From NCBI RefSeq assembly GCF_014534685.1, contig NZ_JACVVX010000003.1, positions 248,001 to 312,000 of the forward strand: a stretch of 64,000 bases of DNA, given 5' to 3'. This document shows, piece after piece, positions 53,293-62,018 of the stretch. The notes below the pieces were generated by a model that worked only from the letters and a program-made list of their open reading frames with translations, made no database searches and had not been told where the DNA came from. The number at the start of each line of letters is the position of its first letter. Position 1 is the first letter of the stretch. The DNA is from Oryzicola mucosus. Lineage in GTDB: Bacteria; Pseudomonadota; Alphaproteobacteria; Rhizobiales; Rhizobiaceae. Both the position numbers and the translations under genes were made by a program.

Positions 53293-54806
53293 CAGAGTGT
53301 CTCCACCAGGGACTGGAATTTCTGCGCGAGTTCCGCCGCTGCTTTCGCCTCATGCGTGGCCTGCGCCTGTGCTGTCTCAGCGAAGGTCTTCGCCGTCTCG
53401 CGATAGGTCGCAAGCGCGTCCGCCATGGGTTCGGGCGCAGGCCCGCCATACCGGGCGCGAACCGCAACGAAGTGCTCGGGCGAAACGATCTCCGCGAATG
53501 TCTCGCGGTTTACAGAAGGGTCGCGTCCCGTCGAATGCCTGAACGCCACCAGAAATGGCTCGTAGCCGTCCGTTTCGAGCCCGCCCTTGGCAGCGACGAC
53601 GGCTTTCGCCACCGTTGCCGCGATCTCATGCGCCTCGCGGAACGACAGACCCTCGATCCTGACCAGCGAATCCGCGAGTTCGGTGATGGTGATGCAGGAG
53701 CGGCGAATGTTGTCAGCCACGCGATCCGGATTGATGCTGATCTGTGCGATGAAGGCGGCGAGCAAGTCGAGCACGCGGCCTGCCGTGGCAAAAGCCTCAT
53801 AGCCCATGCCTTGCGTCTCGCCCTCGCTGTCGTTCATGTCGGTAAAGGGCGTGTTGTGCATGATGGTCAGCACGCTCTGCGCGCGCCCCACCGTCTGGCT
53901 CGACAGATGCCGCATATGTTCCACCGGAACCGGATTGCGCTTCTGCGGCATGATCGAGGAAATCTGCACCAGCGAATTCGGCACGTAGATCTGGCCAACC
54001 TCGAAGCTGGTCCAGACCTGGAAATCCTGGATCAGCCGGCCGAGATGCAGGAACATCAGCGACACTGCCGAATAGGTTGCGGTGGTGTAGTCGACGGCGG
54101 CGATGCAGGAATAGGAATTGCGCAACGGTGCGGAGAAGCCGAGCAGTTCGGCGACACGCGCGCGACGGATCGGAAAGCCGGATGTGGTGATCGCGGCCGC
54201 GCCCATCGGCGACAGGTCGACGATCTTGCGGGCTTCCGCGAAGCGCTCGATGTCGCGGATCAGCACCTCGATAGCGGCTGCCAGATAATGCCCGAACGTC
54301 GTCGGCTGCGCCGGCTGGCCGTGGGTGTAGGCAACGATCAGCGTGCCTTTCTCGCGGTCGGCCGCTTCAATCATGGCATCGAGCAGCGCGCGCGCCTTGG
54401 CCGTCAGCGTGTCGATCTTCTCTTTCAGGCTCAGCTTGAACAGCGTGTGGTCGATGTCGTTGCGCGACCGAGCCGTATGAAGCCGGCCGGCGACGTCGAC
54501 GCCGATGCGCGCCTTGAGCTCCTTCTCGATCAGGAAGAAGAAATCCTCGACCTCACCGGTGTAGACAAGTTTTTCAGGGTCGACCTCGCGGTCGATAGCC
54601 TCGAGTGCCCCAGCTATTGCCTTGGCCTGTTCGGGCTCGACGATACCGGCTTCCGCCAGCATCACCAGATGCGCCCTGTCGATGCGCCGAAATCCATCGA
54701 CATGGTGGCTTTTGGCGCCGTCGAACAGCGGCCGCAGCACGGTCTCCTTGTATACCGGATCGGGGAACACCGATGTGTCCGATAGGGTGGGATTGGTCTG
54801 TGACAT
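53292..54806 (-). CDS. Argininosuccinate lyase-like protein (fumarase/aspartase fold)
   Basis: A 504-residue lyase of the ArgH branch. GRLHTARSRNDIDHTLFKLS near residue 105, YTHGQPAQPTTFGHYL near 158 and the mobile signature loop QISSIMPQKRNPVPVEHM near 280 are present. The catalytic serine loop is intact. The normal RSRNDQ is RSRNDI, THLQ is THGQ, and about 40 extra C-terminal residues follow a usual 460-residue body. It sits inside a sugar ABC operon, not an arginine operon. It probably splits an amine off a different succinyl- or sugar-type conjugate; true ArgH activity is the alternative. Confidence 0.8.
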   Translation of the reverse strand: MSQTNPTLSDTSVFPDPVYKETVLRPLFDGAKSHHVDGFRRIDRAHLVMLAEAGIVEPEQAKAIAGALEAIDREVDPEKLVYTGEVEDFFFLIEKELKARIGVDVAGRLHTARSRNDIDHTLFKLSLKEKIDTLTAKARALLDAMIEAADREKGTLIVAYTHGQPAQPTTFGHYLAAAIEVLIRDIERFAEARKIVDLSPMGAAAITTSGFPIRRARVAELLGFSAPLRNSYSCIAAVDYTTATYSAVSLMFLHLGRLIQDFQVWTSFEVGQIYVPNSLVQISSIMPQKRNPVPVEHMRHLSSQTVGRAQSVLTIMHNTPFTDMNDSEGETQGMGYEAFATAGRVLDLLAAFIAQISINPDRVADNIRRSCITITELADSLVRIEGLSFREAHEIAATVAKAVVAAKGGLETDGYEPFLVAFRHSTGRDPSVNRETFAEIVSPEHFVAVRARYGGPAPEPMADALATYRETAKTFAETAQAQATHEAKAAAELAQKFQSLVETL

Positions 54807-54809
54807 TTC

Positions 54810-55664
54810 TTAACCCTTGAGCCCGGCCAGCATGACGCCGCGGACGATGTAGCGCTGGAGCAGGAGGAAGACGAGAAGCGTGGGGATGGTGGCGAGTGCG
54901 GCACCCGTCATGATCATTTCCCACTGGATCGACTGTTCGACGGCGAAGCTGGAGAGGCCGACCGGCAGCGTGTAGAGCTCCTTGCTCGTTGTCACGATCA
55001 GCGGCCAGAAGAATGCAGTCCAATTGCCGAGGAAGGTGAAGATGGCGAGCGCCGACAGCGCGGGCGTGACCAACGGCATCGCCACCTTCCACCAGATCTG
55101 GAACTCGTTGAGACCGTCGACGCGCGCGGCTTCGAGGAAATCGTTGGGCACGCCCTCGAAAAACTGCTTCATCAGGAAGGTGCCGAAGGCAGTCATCATG
55201 CCGGGGAACATGATGCCCCAATAGCTGTCGATCCAGCCGAGCTTGCTCGACATCAGATACCACGGAATGACCAGCATCTCGGTCGGGATCATCAGCGTCG
55301 AGAGAATGGCGAGAAAGATGAAGTAGCGGCCGCGAAACTCGAACTTCGCCAGCGTGTAGCCGACCAGGCTGTCGAAGAACACGTTGGAGACGGTGACCGT
55401 GACCGCCACGATCATCGAGTTCAGGAACCAGCGCATGAAGCGTCCGTCAGCCAGGATCACCATGTAGTTATTGAGCGTGGGCGCTAGCGGGATCAGCCTG
55501 AGGTCATAGACTTGCCCCGCTGTTTTCAGCGACGTCGAGAACATGAAGGCCAGCGGCGTGACCATGATCAGCCCGCCGATGAACAGCAGCGTCCAGGCGA
55601 CGATGCGGCCGGGGCGGATGCCGCCAAAAGGCAGCGCAGGCGTGGTGTGCGTTGCGGCGGTCAT
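54810..55664 (-). CDS. Carbohydrate ABC transporter permease (MalG type)
   Basis: A 284-residue CUT1 permease with six spans. The EAA loop is FLEAARVDGLNEFQIWWKVAMPLVTPALS near residue 190. The start at 55664 overlaps the partner permease stop as ATGA; the longer open frame upstream lies within that gene. The lyase gene starts three bases after its stop. Confidence 0.92.
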   Translation of the reverse strand: MTAATHTTPALPFGGIRPGRIVAWTLLFIGGLIMVTPLAFMFSTSLKTAGQVYDLRLIPLAPTLNNYMVILADGRFMRWFLNSMIVAVTVTVSNVFFDSLVGYTLAKFEFRGRYFIFLAILSTLMIPTEMLVIPWYLMSSKLGWIDSYWGIMFPGMMTAFGTFLMKQFFEGVPNDFLEAARVDGLNEFQIWWKVAMPLVTPALSALAIFTFLGNWTAFFWPLIVTTSKELYTLPVGLSSFAVEQSIQWEMIMTGAALATIPTLLVFLLLQRYIVRGVMLAGLKG

Positions 55665-56596
55665 TTCTTTTCCCTCAGGATCCAGAGCTGCAGCAGCGAC
55701 ACGAACAGGAGGATGGTGAACAGCACCACCGTTTGGGCGGCGGCATATCCCATCGCATAGGAATTGAACGCGGTCTGATAGATCAGCAACACCAGCGGCT
55801 TGGTCGAGCCGAGCGGCCCACCGGGATCGTTGGTGGTCATGTTGTAGACCTGATCGAAGATGCGCAGGAACCCGATGGACGAGAACACCACCAGGAAAAC
55901 CGTGGTTGGCTTGAGCAGCGGCAGCGTGATCTTGCGCAGGATCGCCCATTCGCCGAGCCCGTCAATGCGGGCGGCTTCGTAATAGGTGCTGGGGATCGCG
56001 CGCAGGCCGGCCATGAAGATGATGATCTGGAAGCCGAGACCGGCCCAGATGGCGGTGACCATAATGGAGGGAAGCGCCTGGTCGACCGAACGTATGAAGG
56101 GCTGCTGCGGAATGCCCAGCGTGCCGAGGAAGTTGTTGATCACCCCGATCGGTGCCGGCTGGTAGAACCAGCGCCAGACCCATGCCATGGCAGCCGCCGT
56201 CGTCAGGAACGGCAGGAAATAGAGCGCCCGGATCAGCCCGTGCATGACGCGGACCCGATCGAGATAATAGGCGATGACGAAAGACAACAGCAGGCTGACC
56301 GGCGTGCCGACGATCAGATAGGCGAAGGTGTTGCGGAACACCTTCCAGAACTGCGCGTCGGCGAACATCTTCTGGTAGTTCGCCAGTCCGATGAATTTCG
56401 GCGGCTTGAGCAAATCCCAGTTGGTGAGGGACAGCCAGAAGGCGTCCACCGTGGGATAGAAACGGATGACCGTGTAGAACACGATGGGAAGGGCGAGGAA
56501 GCTCCACACCCAGACCAGCCGCTTCGTCCGCATCGGCAGGCGGTGCCAGAGGGAGCGGCTTGGCGCCGCCCCTCCCAAGTCCACGGTCGTGGCCAT
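55661..56596 (-). CDS. Carbohydrate ABC transporter permease (MalF type)
   Basis: A 311-residue CUT1 permease with six spans. YYEAARIDGLGEWAILRKITLPLLKPTT near residue 205 is the EAA loop; LWHRLPMRTKRLVWVWSFLALPIVFYTVIRFYPTVDAFWLSL at the N-terminus is typical. It begins four bases after the binding-protein stop and overlaps the next permease. Confidence 0.92.
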   Translation of the reverse strand: MATTVDLGGAAPSRSLWHRLPMRTKRLVWVWSFLALPIVFYTVIRFYPTVDAFWLSLTNWDLLKPPKFIGLANYQKMFADAQFWKVFRNTFAYLIVGTPVSLLLSFVIAYYLDRVRVMHGLIRALYFLPFLTTAAAMAWVWRWFYQPAPIGVINNFLGTLGIPQQPFIRSVDQALPSIMVTAIWAGLGFQIIIFMAGLRAIPSTYYEAARIDGLGEWAILRKITLPLLKPTTVFLVVFSSIGFLRIFDQVYNMTTNDPGGPLGSTKPLVLLIYQTAFNSYAMGYAAAQTVVLFTILLFVSLLQLWILREKK

Positions 56597-56600
56597 CGGC

Positions 56601-57854
56601 TTACTGTGCCGCTTCGTCGATGATCGCCTGTTCGGCCTCGGCTGCCTGGGCGATCGAGTCGTCTACCGACTGGCCTTCCAGAAGAACGCGGTTCGCCATG
56701 TCGATGGCGTTCTGGCGCTGCGCCTGCTCGTCCACGAACAGCGTGGTATGGGCATATTCCAGGCCTTTGAGGAACGGCGCGTAGATCGGATCGGCCAGAT
56801 TGGCTTCCGTCAGGGCTGCCGAACGGCGCGCCGGCAGTTCGCCCACTGTCTTCAGCCAGATGTCCATCGCTTCCGGCGAGGAGATGTAGGCGAGGAACTT
56901 CTTGGACGCCTCAAGCTTTTCGCCCTCGGTCTTGGCGCTGATGCCATTGGCGAAGTAGCTGGCATAGTTGGAGCGAACACCCTCGGCATTGGCCGGAAGC
57001 TCTGTCACGCCCCATTCGAAGCCTTCGATGGACTTGAACGCACCAAGGCGGAACGTGCCATCGATGGTCATCGCAGCCATCCCGGCGCGGAACGCCGCCT
57101 GGCCTTCATCCATGAAGCCGACCTGACCGACCTTCTTTTCAAGCTGCAGGTCTGTGTAGAATTTCAGCGCCTTCTTGCCGGCGTCGCTGTTGTAGGCGAC
57201 CTTGCGGTCGTTGTCCCTATAAGGCTCACCGCCATTCTGGCGGATCAGAACCTCGCGCCACCACTGGTGGTCCTGGCCGCCCATGTCGAGCGTGGTGCCC
57301 GCCACCGTCATATTGCCGGCATTATCGCGCTTGACGGTCTTTTCAGCCGCGGCGACATATTCGTCCAGCGTCTTGGGCGGGTTGTTGGGGTCGAGGCCCG
57401 CATCGGTGAACAGCTTCTTGTTGTAGAACAGAGCCAGCGAGCGCACGGCCGTCGGCAAGCCGTAATAATCGTCGCCGCGCTTGACGGCGCTCACGATGGG
57501 GAAGAATTCGCTCTCGATCTTGTCGTTGGGGAAGGCATCCTTCGGCAAGGGCTGCAGGATTTCGCCGGCGGCAAACTTGTCGAGCCAACCATAAAAGAAC
57601 TGCATCACGTCAGGCCCCTGCCCGCCCATCTTCGCCGCGATTACGCGCGTCTGGTAATCGGCATAGGGAAACGTGGTGTGCTTGACGGTGATGTCGGGAT
57701 TGGCCTTCTCGAAATTCGCGATCAGCTCGTCCATCGCTTTGACGCGGGTTTCGAAGACATATTGCCAATATTCGATTTCGACCGCCTGGGCGGCATTGAG
57801 TGCCAGCGTGCTGAAGCCTGCAATCAGACCAGCCAACAAGGTTGCCTTGCGCAT
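56601..57854 (-). CDS. Sugar ABC transporter substrate-binding protein
   Basis: A 417-residue family 1 binding protein with signal peptide MRKATLLAGLIAGFSTLALNAAQA, mature start VEIEYWQYVFETRV. Segments YYGLPTAVRSLALFYNKKLF near 135 and GMAAMTIDGTFRLGAF near 262 line the cleft. The ATG at 57854 is chosen because GGAGG lies just before it, between it and an upstream ATG at 57866. First gene of the operon; the ligand is unknown but probably a sugar or amino-sugar conjugate given the partners. Confidence 0.9.
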   Translation of the reverse strand: MRKATLLAGLIAGFSTLALNAAQAVEIEYWQYVFETRVKAMDELIANFEKANPDITVKHTTFPYADYQTRVIAAKMGGQGPDVMQFFYGWLDKFAAGEILQPLPKDAFPNDKIESEFFPIVSAVKRGDDYYGLPTAVRSLALFYNKKLFTDAGLDPNNPPKTLDEYVAAAEKTVKRDNAGNMTVAGTTLDMGGQDHQWWREVLIRQNGGEPYRDNDRKVAYNSDAGKKALKFYTDLQLEKKVGQVGFMDEGQAAFRAGMAAMTIDGTFRLGAFKSIEGFEWGVTELPANAEGVRSNYASYFANGISAKTEGEKLEASKKFLAYISSPEAMDIWLKTVGELPARRSAALTEANLADPIYAPFLKGLEYAHTTLFVDEQAQRQNAIDMANRVLLEGQSVDDSIAQAAEAEQAIIDEAAQ

Positions 57855-58137
57855 GTGAACCTCCATTTGCGCCCGCCGGACACGCCGGCCAGGGCGATTG
57901 ATTTCCCCTTATGGTCCGCATCCGCACGAGGCGAATGTGGCCCCTTGTCTTCCGTGAAGAGATCTTATGAGCCATTCGCTCCAAGCCTCTGTCACGGCCT
58001 GCAGCAGAACCGCAGCCTGGCCTCTACGGTTCCTTGCCGGCTGCCTTTTGTCAATAAGATAATTTACTTGAATTAATCTATTGCCCGCTTCCGATTTTCC
58101 GCGTTATCAATTTCGCGAAGCAGGCAGGATCGGTGGA
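57855..58137. promoter_or_regulatory. Divergent promoter region of the ROK-controlled operons
   Basis: 283 bases between the binding-protein gene and the ROK regulator. A strikingly AT-rich tract at about 58050-58080 (AATAAGATAATTTACTTG, then AATTAATC) contains an imperfect inverted repeat and is the probable ROK operator and promoter area. No gene or RNA seen. Confidence 0.5.
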
Positions 58138-59364
58138 ATGAATTCCCAGCCCGGCAGCAAGACACGCCATATCGCCATGGGCAAGAACCCGGAGCGCAGC
58201 CGTGATCACAACCGGCGCGTGGTGCTCGACGTGGTGCGGCGGCATGGGTCGCTCGGCCGCATGCATATCGCCCGCCTCACCCATTTGACCGCGCAGGCCA
58301 TTGCCAACATCGTCGAGGAACTGGTTGGCGATAAGCTTTTGATGGAAACCGGGCGGCTGCGGTCCGGACGCGGCCAGCCGCCGATTCAGTTCGCCGTGAA
58401 CCCCGATGGCGCCGTCACGCTCGGCGTCGAAATGGCATCTGACCATATGGTCTCCACGGTGCTAGATCTTTCAGGGCGCCAGCGATCACGGCGCATCATG
58501 CCGGTCAGCGACACCAGTCCCGAGCAGGTCGCGGGTCTTCTGCGCGCTGAACTCGATGCCGTCAGGGCAGGCTTTCCAGCAACGCTTCTGGGCGTCGGCG
58601 TCGTGATGCCCGGCCCGTTCGAGATCGAGGGCATGACGTCCGTCGGCCCTACCACCCTGCCCGGCTGGGCTGGCATTGATGCTTCCACTTTCCTCAGCGA
58701 GGCTTGCGGCGAGACGGTGATGGTCGAGAACGACGCGACCGCCGCAGCCGTCGGCGAACGCCTCTTCGGCGCGGGCCATGCCATCTCCAGCTTTTCGATG
58801 ATCTATTTCGGTGCCGGTCTCGGCCTAGGGATGATCCAGAACGGCGCGCCATTTCGCGGCGCTTTCGGCAATGCAGGCGAAATCGGCCATGTCGTCGTCG
58901 TCCCGCGCGGAAAGGCCTGCCCCTGCGGCCAGCAGGGTTGCCTGGAGCGCTATGCTTCGCTGCATGCCTTGCGCGAGAGGCTCGCGGAAACTGGCATTGA
59001 GGACAGCGGTCTCGACGCCCTTTCTGCCCTGCATGGGGGAAGAAACCCGGTGCTGGTGGAGTGGATGAATGAGACCGCCAGCTATTTGTCGCCGATGATT
59101 GCGATGATCGAGAACATTCTCGATCCTGAGACCGTTATCCTCGGCGGGACCCTGCCCGATGCCATCATCGACGAGATCATCGCGCGCATGGGGCAGTTGC
59201 CGATCTCGGTGGCGAGCCGCCGCACCCGCGCCTTGCCCCGCGTCATTCGGGGGCAGACCGGCCAGTTCACCGCCGCCCTCGGCGCCGCGGCCCTGCCACT
59301 CTACGAGGCCCTGACCCCCAAACTCGAGACATCGGCTGGCGCGCTGGCCGAAGCACTTGCCTGA
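58138..59364 (+). CDS. ROK-family transcriptional regulator (NagC/XylR type)
   Basis: A 408-residue regulator. The N-terminal winged helix contains LDVVRRHGSLGRMHIARLTHLTAQAIANIVEELVGDKLL. The ROK domain follows, with NAGEIGHVVVVPRGKACPCGQQGCLERYAS near residue 245, including the zinc-binding CxCGxxGCxE. The sugar-kinase ATP-binding loop at the domain start lacks its usual form, consistent with a regulator rather than an enzyme. An ATG at 58138 with AGGAT upstream is used. It faces the ABC operon and probably represses it until an amino sugar or related ligand binds. Confidence 0.88.
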   Translation: MNSQPGSKTRHIAMGKNPERSRDHNRRVVLDVVRRHGSLGRMHIARLTHLTAQAIANIVEELVGDKLLMETGRLRSGRGQPPIQFAVNPDGAVTLGVEMASDHMVSTVLDLSGRQRSRRIMPVSDTSPEQVAGLLRAELDAVRAGFPATLLGVGVVMPGPFEIEGMTSVGPTTLPGWAGIDASTFLSEACGETVMVENDATAAAVGERLFGAGHAISSFSMIYFGAGLGLGMIQNGAPFRGAFGNAGEIGHVVVVPRGKACPCGQQGCLERYASLHALRERLAETGIEDSGLDALSALHGGRNPVLVEWMNETASYLSPMIAMIENILDPETVILGGTLPDAIIDEIIARMGQLPISVASRRTRALPRVIRGQTGQFTAALGAAALPLYEALTPKLETSAGALAEALA

Positions 59365-59382
59365 ACATCGGAGGAGACTGCC

Positions 59383-61788
59383 ATGCTGACCGCTCGCCAG
59401 CGCATCGAGAAACAAAGAGCTGCGCCCGCCCTCGTCCGGTTGCATCGGGCGCTCAGCCGTCTCAAATCCACCGTGACCATGATGAACACGGGCGCCCATC
59501 CCGACGACGAGCAGAGCGGGATGTTGGCCTGGTTTCGGCTCGGGCTCGGCATGCGTGTCATCGTCGCCTGCTCGACGCGCGGCGAAGGCGGCCAGAACGC
59601 GCTCGGGCCTGAGCGGTTCGGAGCGCTCGGCATGGTGCGCAGCCGCGAAATGGAGGAAGCCGCCCGCACCATGGACATCGACGTCACCTGGCTCGGCCAT
59701 GGGCCGGAGGATCCGGTGCATGATTTCGGGTTTTCCAAGGATGGCGACGCCACCTTCCGCCGTTGGGGCGAGGTTCGCACCGTCGAGCGGCTGGTACGCG
59801 CCTATCGTACCGAACGGCCGGACATCGTCATCCCGACCTTTCTCGACGTGCCAGGCCAGCACGGCCACCACCGGGCCATGACGCGCGCTGCCGAAAAAGC
59901 CGTCGTTCTCGCCGCCGACCCAGATGCGTTTCCCGAGCATGCCAAGGAAGGCCTCAGGCCATGGCAGGTGGCGAAATATTATCTGCCGTCGTGGTCGGGT
60001 GGTGGCGGTACCTATGACGATGAGGTCCCCCCGCCTGAGGCGACCGTGACCGTCACGGTCAACGGGCGGGAGCCTGCTACCGGCGCGGAATACGACCGGA
60101 TCGGCGAGTGGTCGCGCTATTACCACGCCTCGCAAGGCATGGGACACTGGCCGGCGGAAGCCGAGACGCAATGGCCGCTGCACTTGCTGTTGTCGCCGCG
60201 CGAAGCCCGCTATGAAAATTCCGTGCTTGATGCGTTGCCCGCGACGCTCGCCGCTTTGGCCGATGACGACGCGCTTCCCTATGGCCTCACCACGGCGCTA
60301 AGGGCGGCTGGCGAAGCCATCGATCAGGCTATCGCCGCCTTCCCGCATCGGCAGCAGATCGTTGCACATTTGTTGCGCGCCGCGCGCGAGGTCGGCGTCG
60401 CGCTTGCTGAAGCACCGGAAACCTTTCTGGCGCAGCACGGCCACCGGCTGGAGCGCAAGGTCAGGGAAATCGACGCCGCCCTGATCGAAACTGCCGACGT
60501 CTTCGATCGGGCAGTTCTTTCGCCCGCCGTCATCGCGCCGGGAGAAACAGCCGAACTGACCGTCGCGCTTGCGCCGGGTGCCGAAGACATCGTGGTTTCG
60601 GCCGAACCGGTGCTTCCCGAAGGTGTTTCGGCATCGGCGGAGAGCATTGGCTCCAGCAGTCGGATGTTTGAACTGCAGGCTGGGGATGACGCCGCCTTCT
60701 CGCCGCTTTATACCCCGTCCTGGTCCGCATTGGGCGGCAACGGTCCGGCCTTCATTCGCTTGGCGGCGGAGTTCGAAGGCCATACCGCGAAGGCCGATTT
60801 CGACCTCGAGGAGCCCTTCGCCGTCCTGCCCGCCAGTTCCGTCACGATGGAGCCGGAAGCCTTGATCGTTCCGCTCGACGGCTCGGTGCGGCAATGGCCG
60901 GTCCGCTCGATCGTCAGCGGACGTGCCGCTGATGTCTCGCTATCCGCCGGCGACGGCTGGTCGCTGGTGAAATACGGCGGTGGACTGGTGCTGAAGGCAC
61001 CAAACGCTCTGTCACCCGGCTTGACCGTCGTCACACCGTCCATCGACGGACGCCCGGCGTTTCGTCTGACACCGATTGCCTACCCGCATGTCGGGCGCAT
61101 CGTCCACACCCAGCCCGAAACGCTGCGTGTCCTAGCGCTGGATCTCAAGCTGCCGCACGGCGCCCGCATCGGCTATGTCGGCGGCGGCGCCGACCGTGTG
61201 GGTCTCTGGCTGTCCCGCATGGGTCTCGACGTGGTCGAGATGGATGCGCGCATGCTGGCCGGTGATCTGTCGCAATTCTCCACCGTTGTGGTCGGCATCT
61301 TCGCGTTCGGCCTCCGCCCGGATCTGGCGGCGGCGACGGAACGGCTGCATCGGTTCGTCGAGGATGGCGGGCACCTCGTGACGCTTTATCATCGGCCGTC
61401 CGACGGCTGGAACCCGAATGCAACGCCGCCGCGCCGGCTGGAGATCGGTTCGCCCTCGCTGCGCTGGCGCGTGACCGATCCGAACTCGGAAGTGACGGTG
61501 CTCGAACCCGACCATCCGCTGCTGACCGGACCGAATGTCATCGGCGAGCAGGACTGGAGCGGCTGGGACAAGGAACGCGGGCTTTATTTCGCGGCGCGCT
61601 GGGACGAGGCCTATCTGCCGTTGCTGTCGATGCATGACGCCAACGAGCAGCCTTTGACCGGAGCGCTGATCTCCGCCCGGATCGGCCAGGGTCGGCATAC
61701 CCACACCAGCCTTGTGCTGCATCATCAATTGGACAAGCTTGTGCCTGGCGCCTTCCGGCTGATGGCCAATCTGGTCCAGCCGGCATAG
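59383..61788 (+). CDS. Large multidomain PIG-L deacetylase
   Basis: An 801-residue protein, about three times a normal PIG-L enzyme. Residues about 30-270 are the deacetylase: MNTGAHPDDEQSGM near 35, STRGEGGQNALGPERFGALGMVRSREME and GQHGHHRAM near 165 for metal binding. A beta-rich, Ig-like middle (about 380-570) follows. The C-terminal 220 residues look like a class I glutamine-amidotransferase or ThuA-type fold (GYVGGGADRVGLWLSRMGLDVVEMDARML, FVEDGGHLVTLYHRP). No signal peptide. It starts 18 nt after the ROK gene, so it is under the same control as the ABC operon and probably deacetylates the imported compound. Confidence 0.85.
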   Translation: MLTARQRIEKQRAAPALVRLHRALSRLKSTVTMMNTGAHPDDEQSGMLAWFRLGLGMRVIVACSTRGEGGQNALGPERFGALGMVRSREMEEAARTMDIDVTWLGHGPEDPVHDFGFSKDGDATFRRWGEVRTVERLVRAYRTERPDIVIPTFLDVPGQHGHHRAMTRAAEKAVVLAADPDAFPEHAKEGLRPWQVAKYYLPSWSGGGGTYDDEVPPPEATVTVTVNGREPATGAEYDRIGEWSRYYHASQGMGHWPAEAETQWPLHLLLSPREARYENSVLDALPATLAALADDDALPYGLTTALRAAGEAIDQAIAAFPHRQQIVAHLLRAAREVGVALAEAPETFLAQHGHRLERKVREIDAALIETADVFDRAVLSPAVIAPGETAELTVALAPGAEDIVVSAEPVLPEGVSASAESIGSSSRMFELQAGDDAAFSPLYTPSWSALGGNGPAFIRLAAEFEGHTAKADFDLEEPFAVLPASSVTMEPEALIVPLDGSVRQWPVRSIVSGRAADVSLSAGDGWSLVKYGGGLVLKAPNALSPGLTVVTPSIDGRPAFRLTPIAYPHVGRIVHTQPETLRVLALDLKLPHGARIGYVGGGADRVGLWLSRMGLDVVEMDARMLAGDLSQFSTVVVGIFAFGLRPDLAAATERLHRFVEDGGHLVTLYHRPSDGWNPNATPPRRLEIGSPSLRWRVTDPNSEVTVLEPDHPLLTGPNVIGEQDWSGWDKERGLYFAARWDEAYLPLLSMHDANEQPLTGALISARIGQGRHTHTSLVLHHQLDKLVPGAFRLMANLVQPA

Positions 61789-61805
61789 GTTGCGAGAGCT
61801 ATCAT

Positions 61806-61975
61806 GCGGCACAACTCCCCCTCACCGCCTCGCTGCGCTCGGCATCTCTCCCCCACCTTGTGGGGGCGAGGAACCCACGTTCTGCGAAGAATGTGCCTTG
61901 CGAGGCAACGGTTCCTCTCCCCCGGGCAGGGGGAGAGGCGGTTTGCGAAGCAAATCGGTGAGGGAGTGCTTAGAC
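61806..61975. repeat. Nested palindromic intergenic repeat (rhizobial type)
   Basis: Three stacked inverted repeats: an outer pair at 61815-61827 and 61956-61966; CCCCCAC/GTGGGGG at 61850-61866; and CCTCTCCCCC/GGGGGAGAGG at 61914-61938. Noncoding, C/G-purine biased, unlike its flanks. The layout resembles dispersed mosaic repeats common in Rhizobiales genomes. It may also act as terminator for the PIG-L gene. Confidence 0.7.
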
Positions 61976-62018
61976 CAAATGCGATAGCCCTGCCATCATG
62001 GGGTGTGTGCGGAGCATC

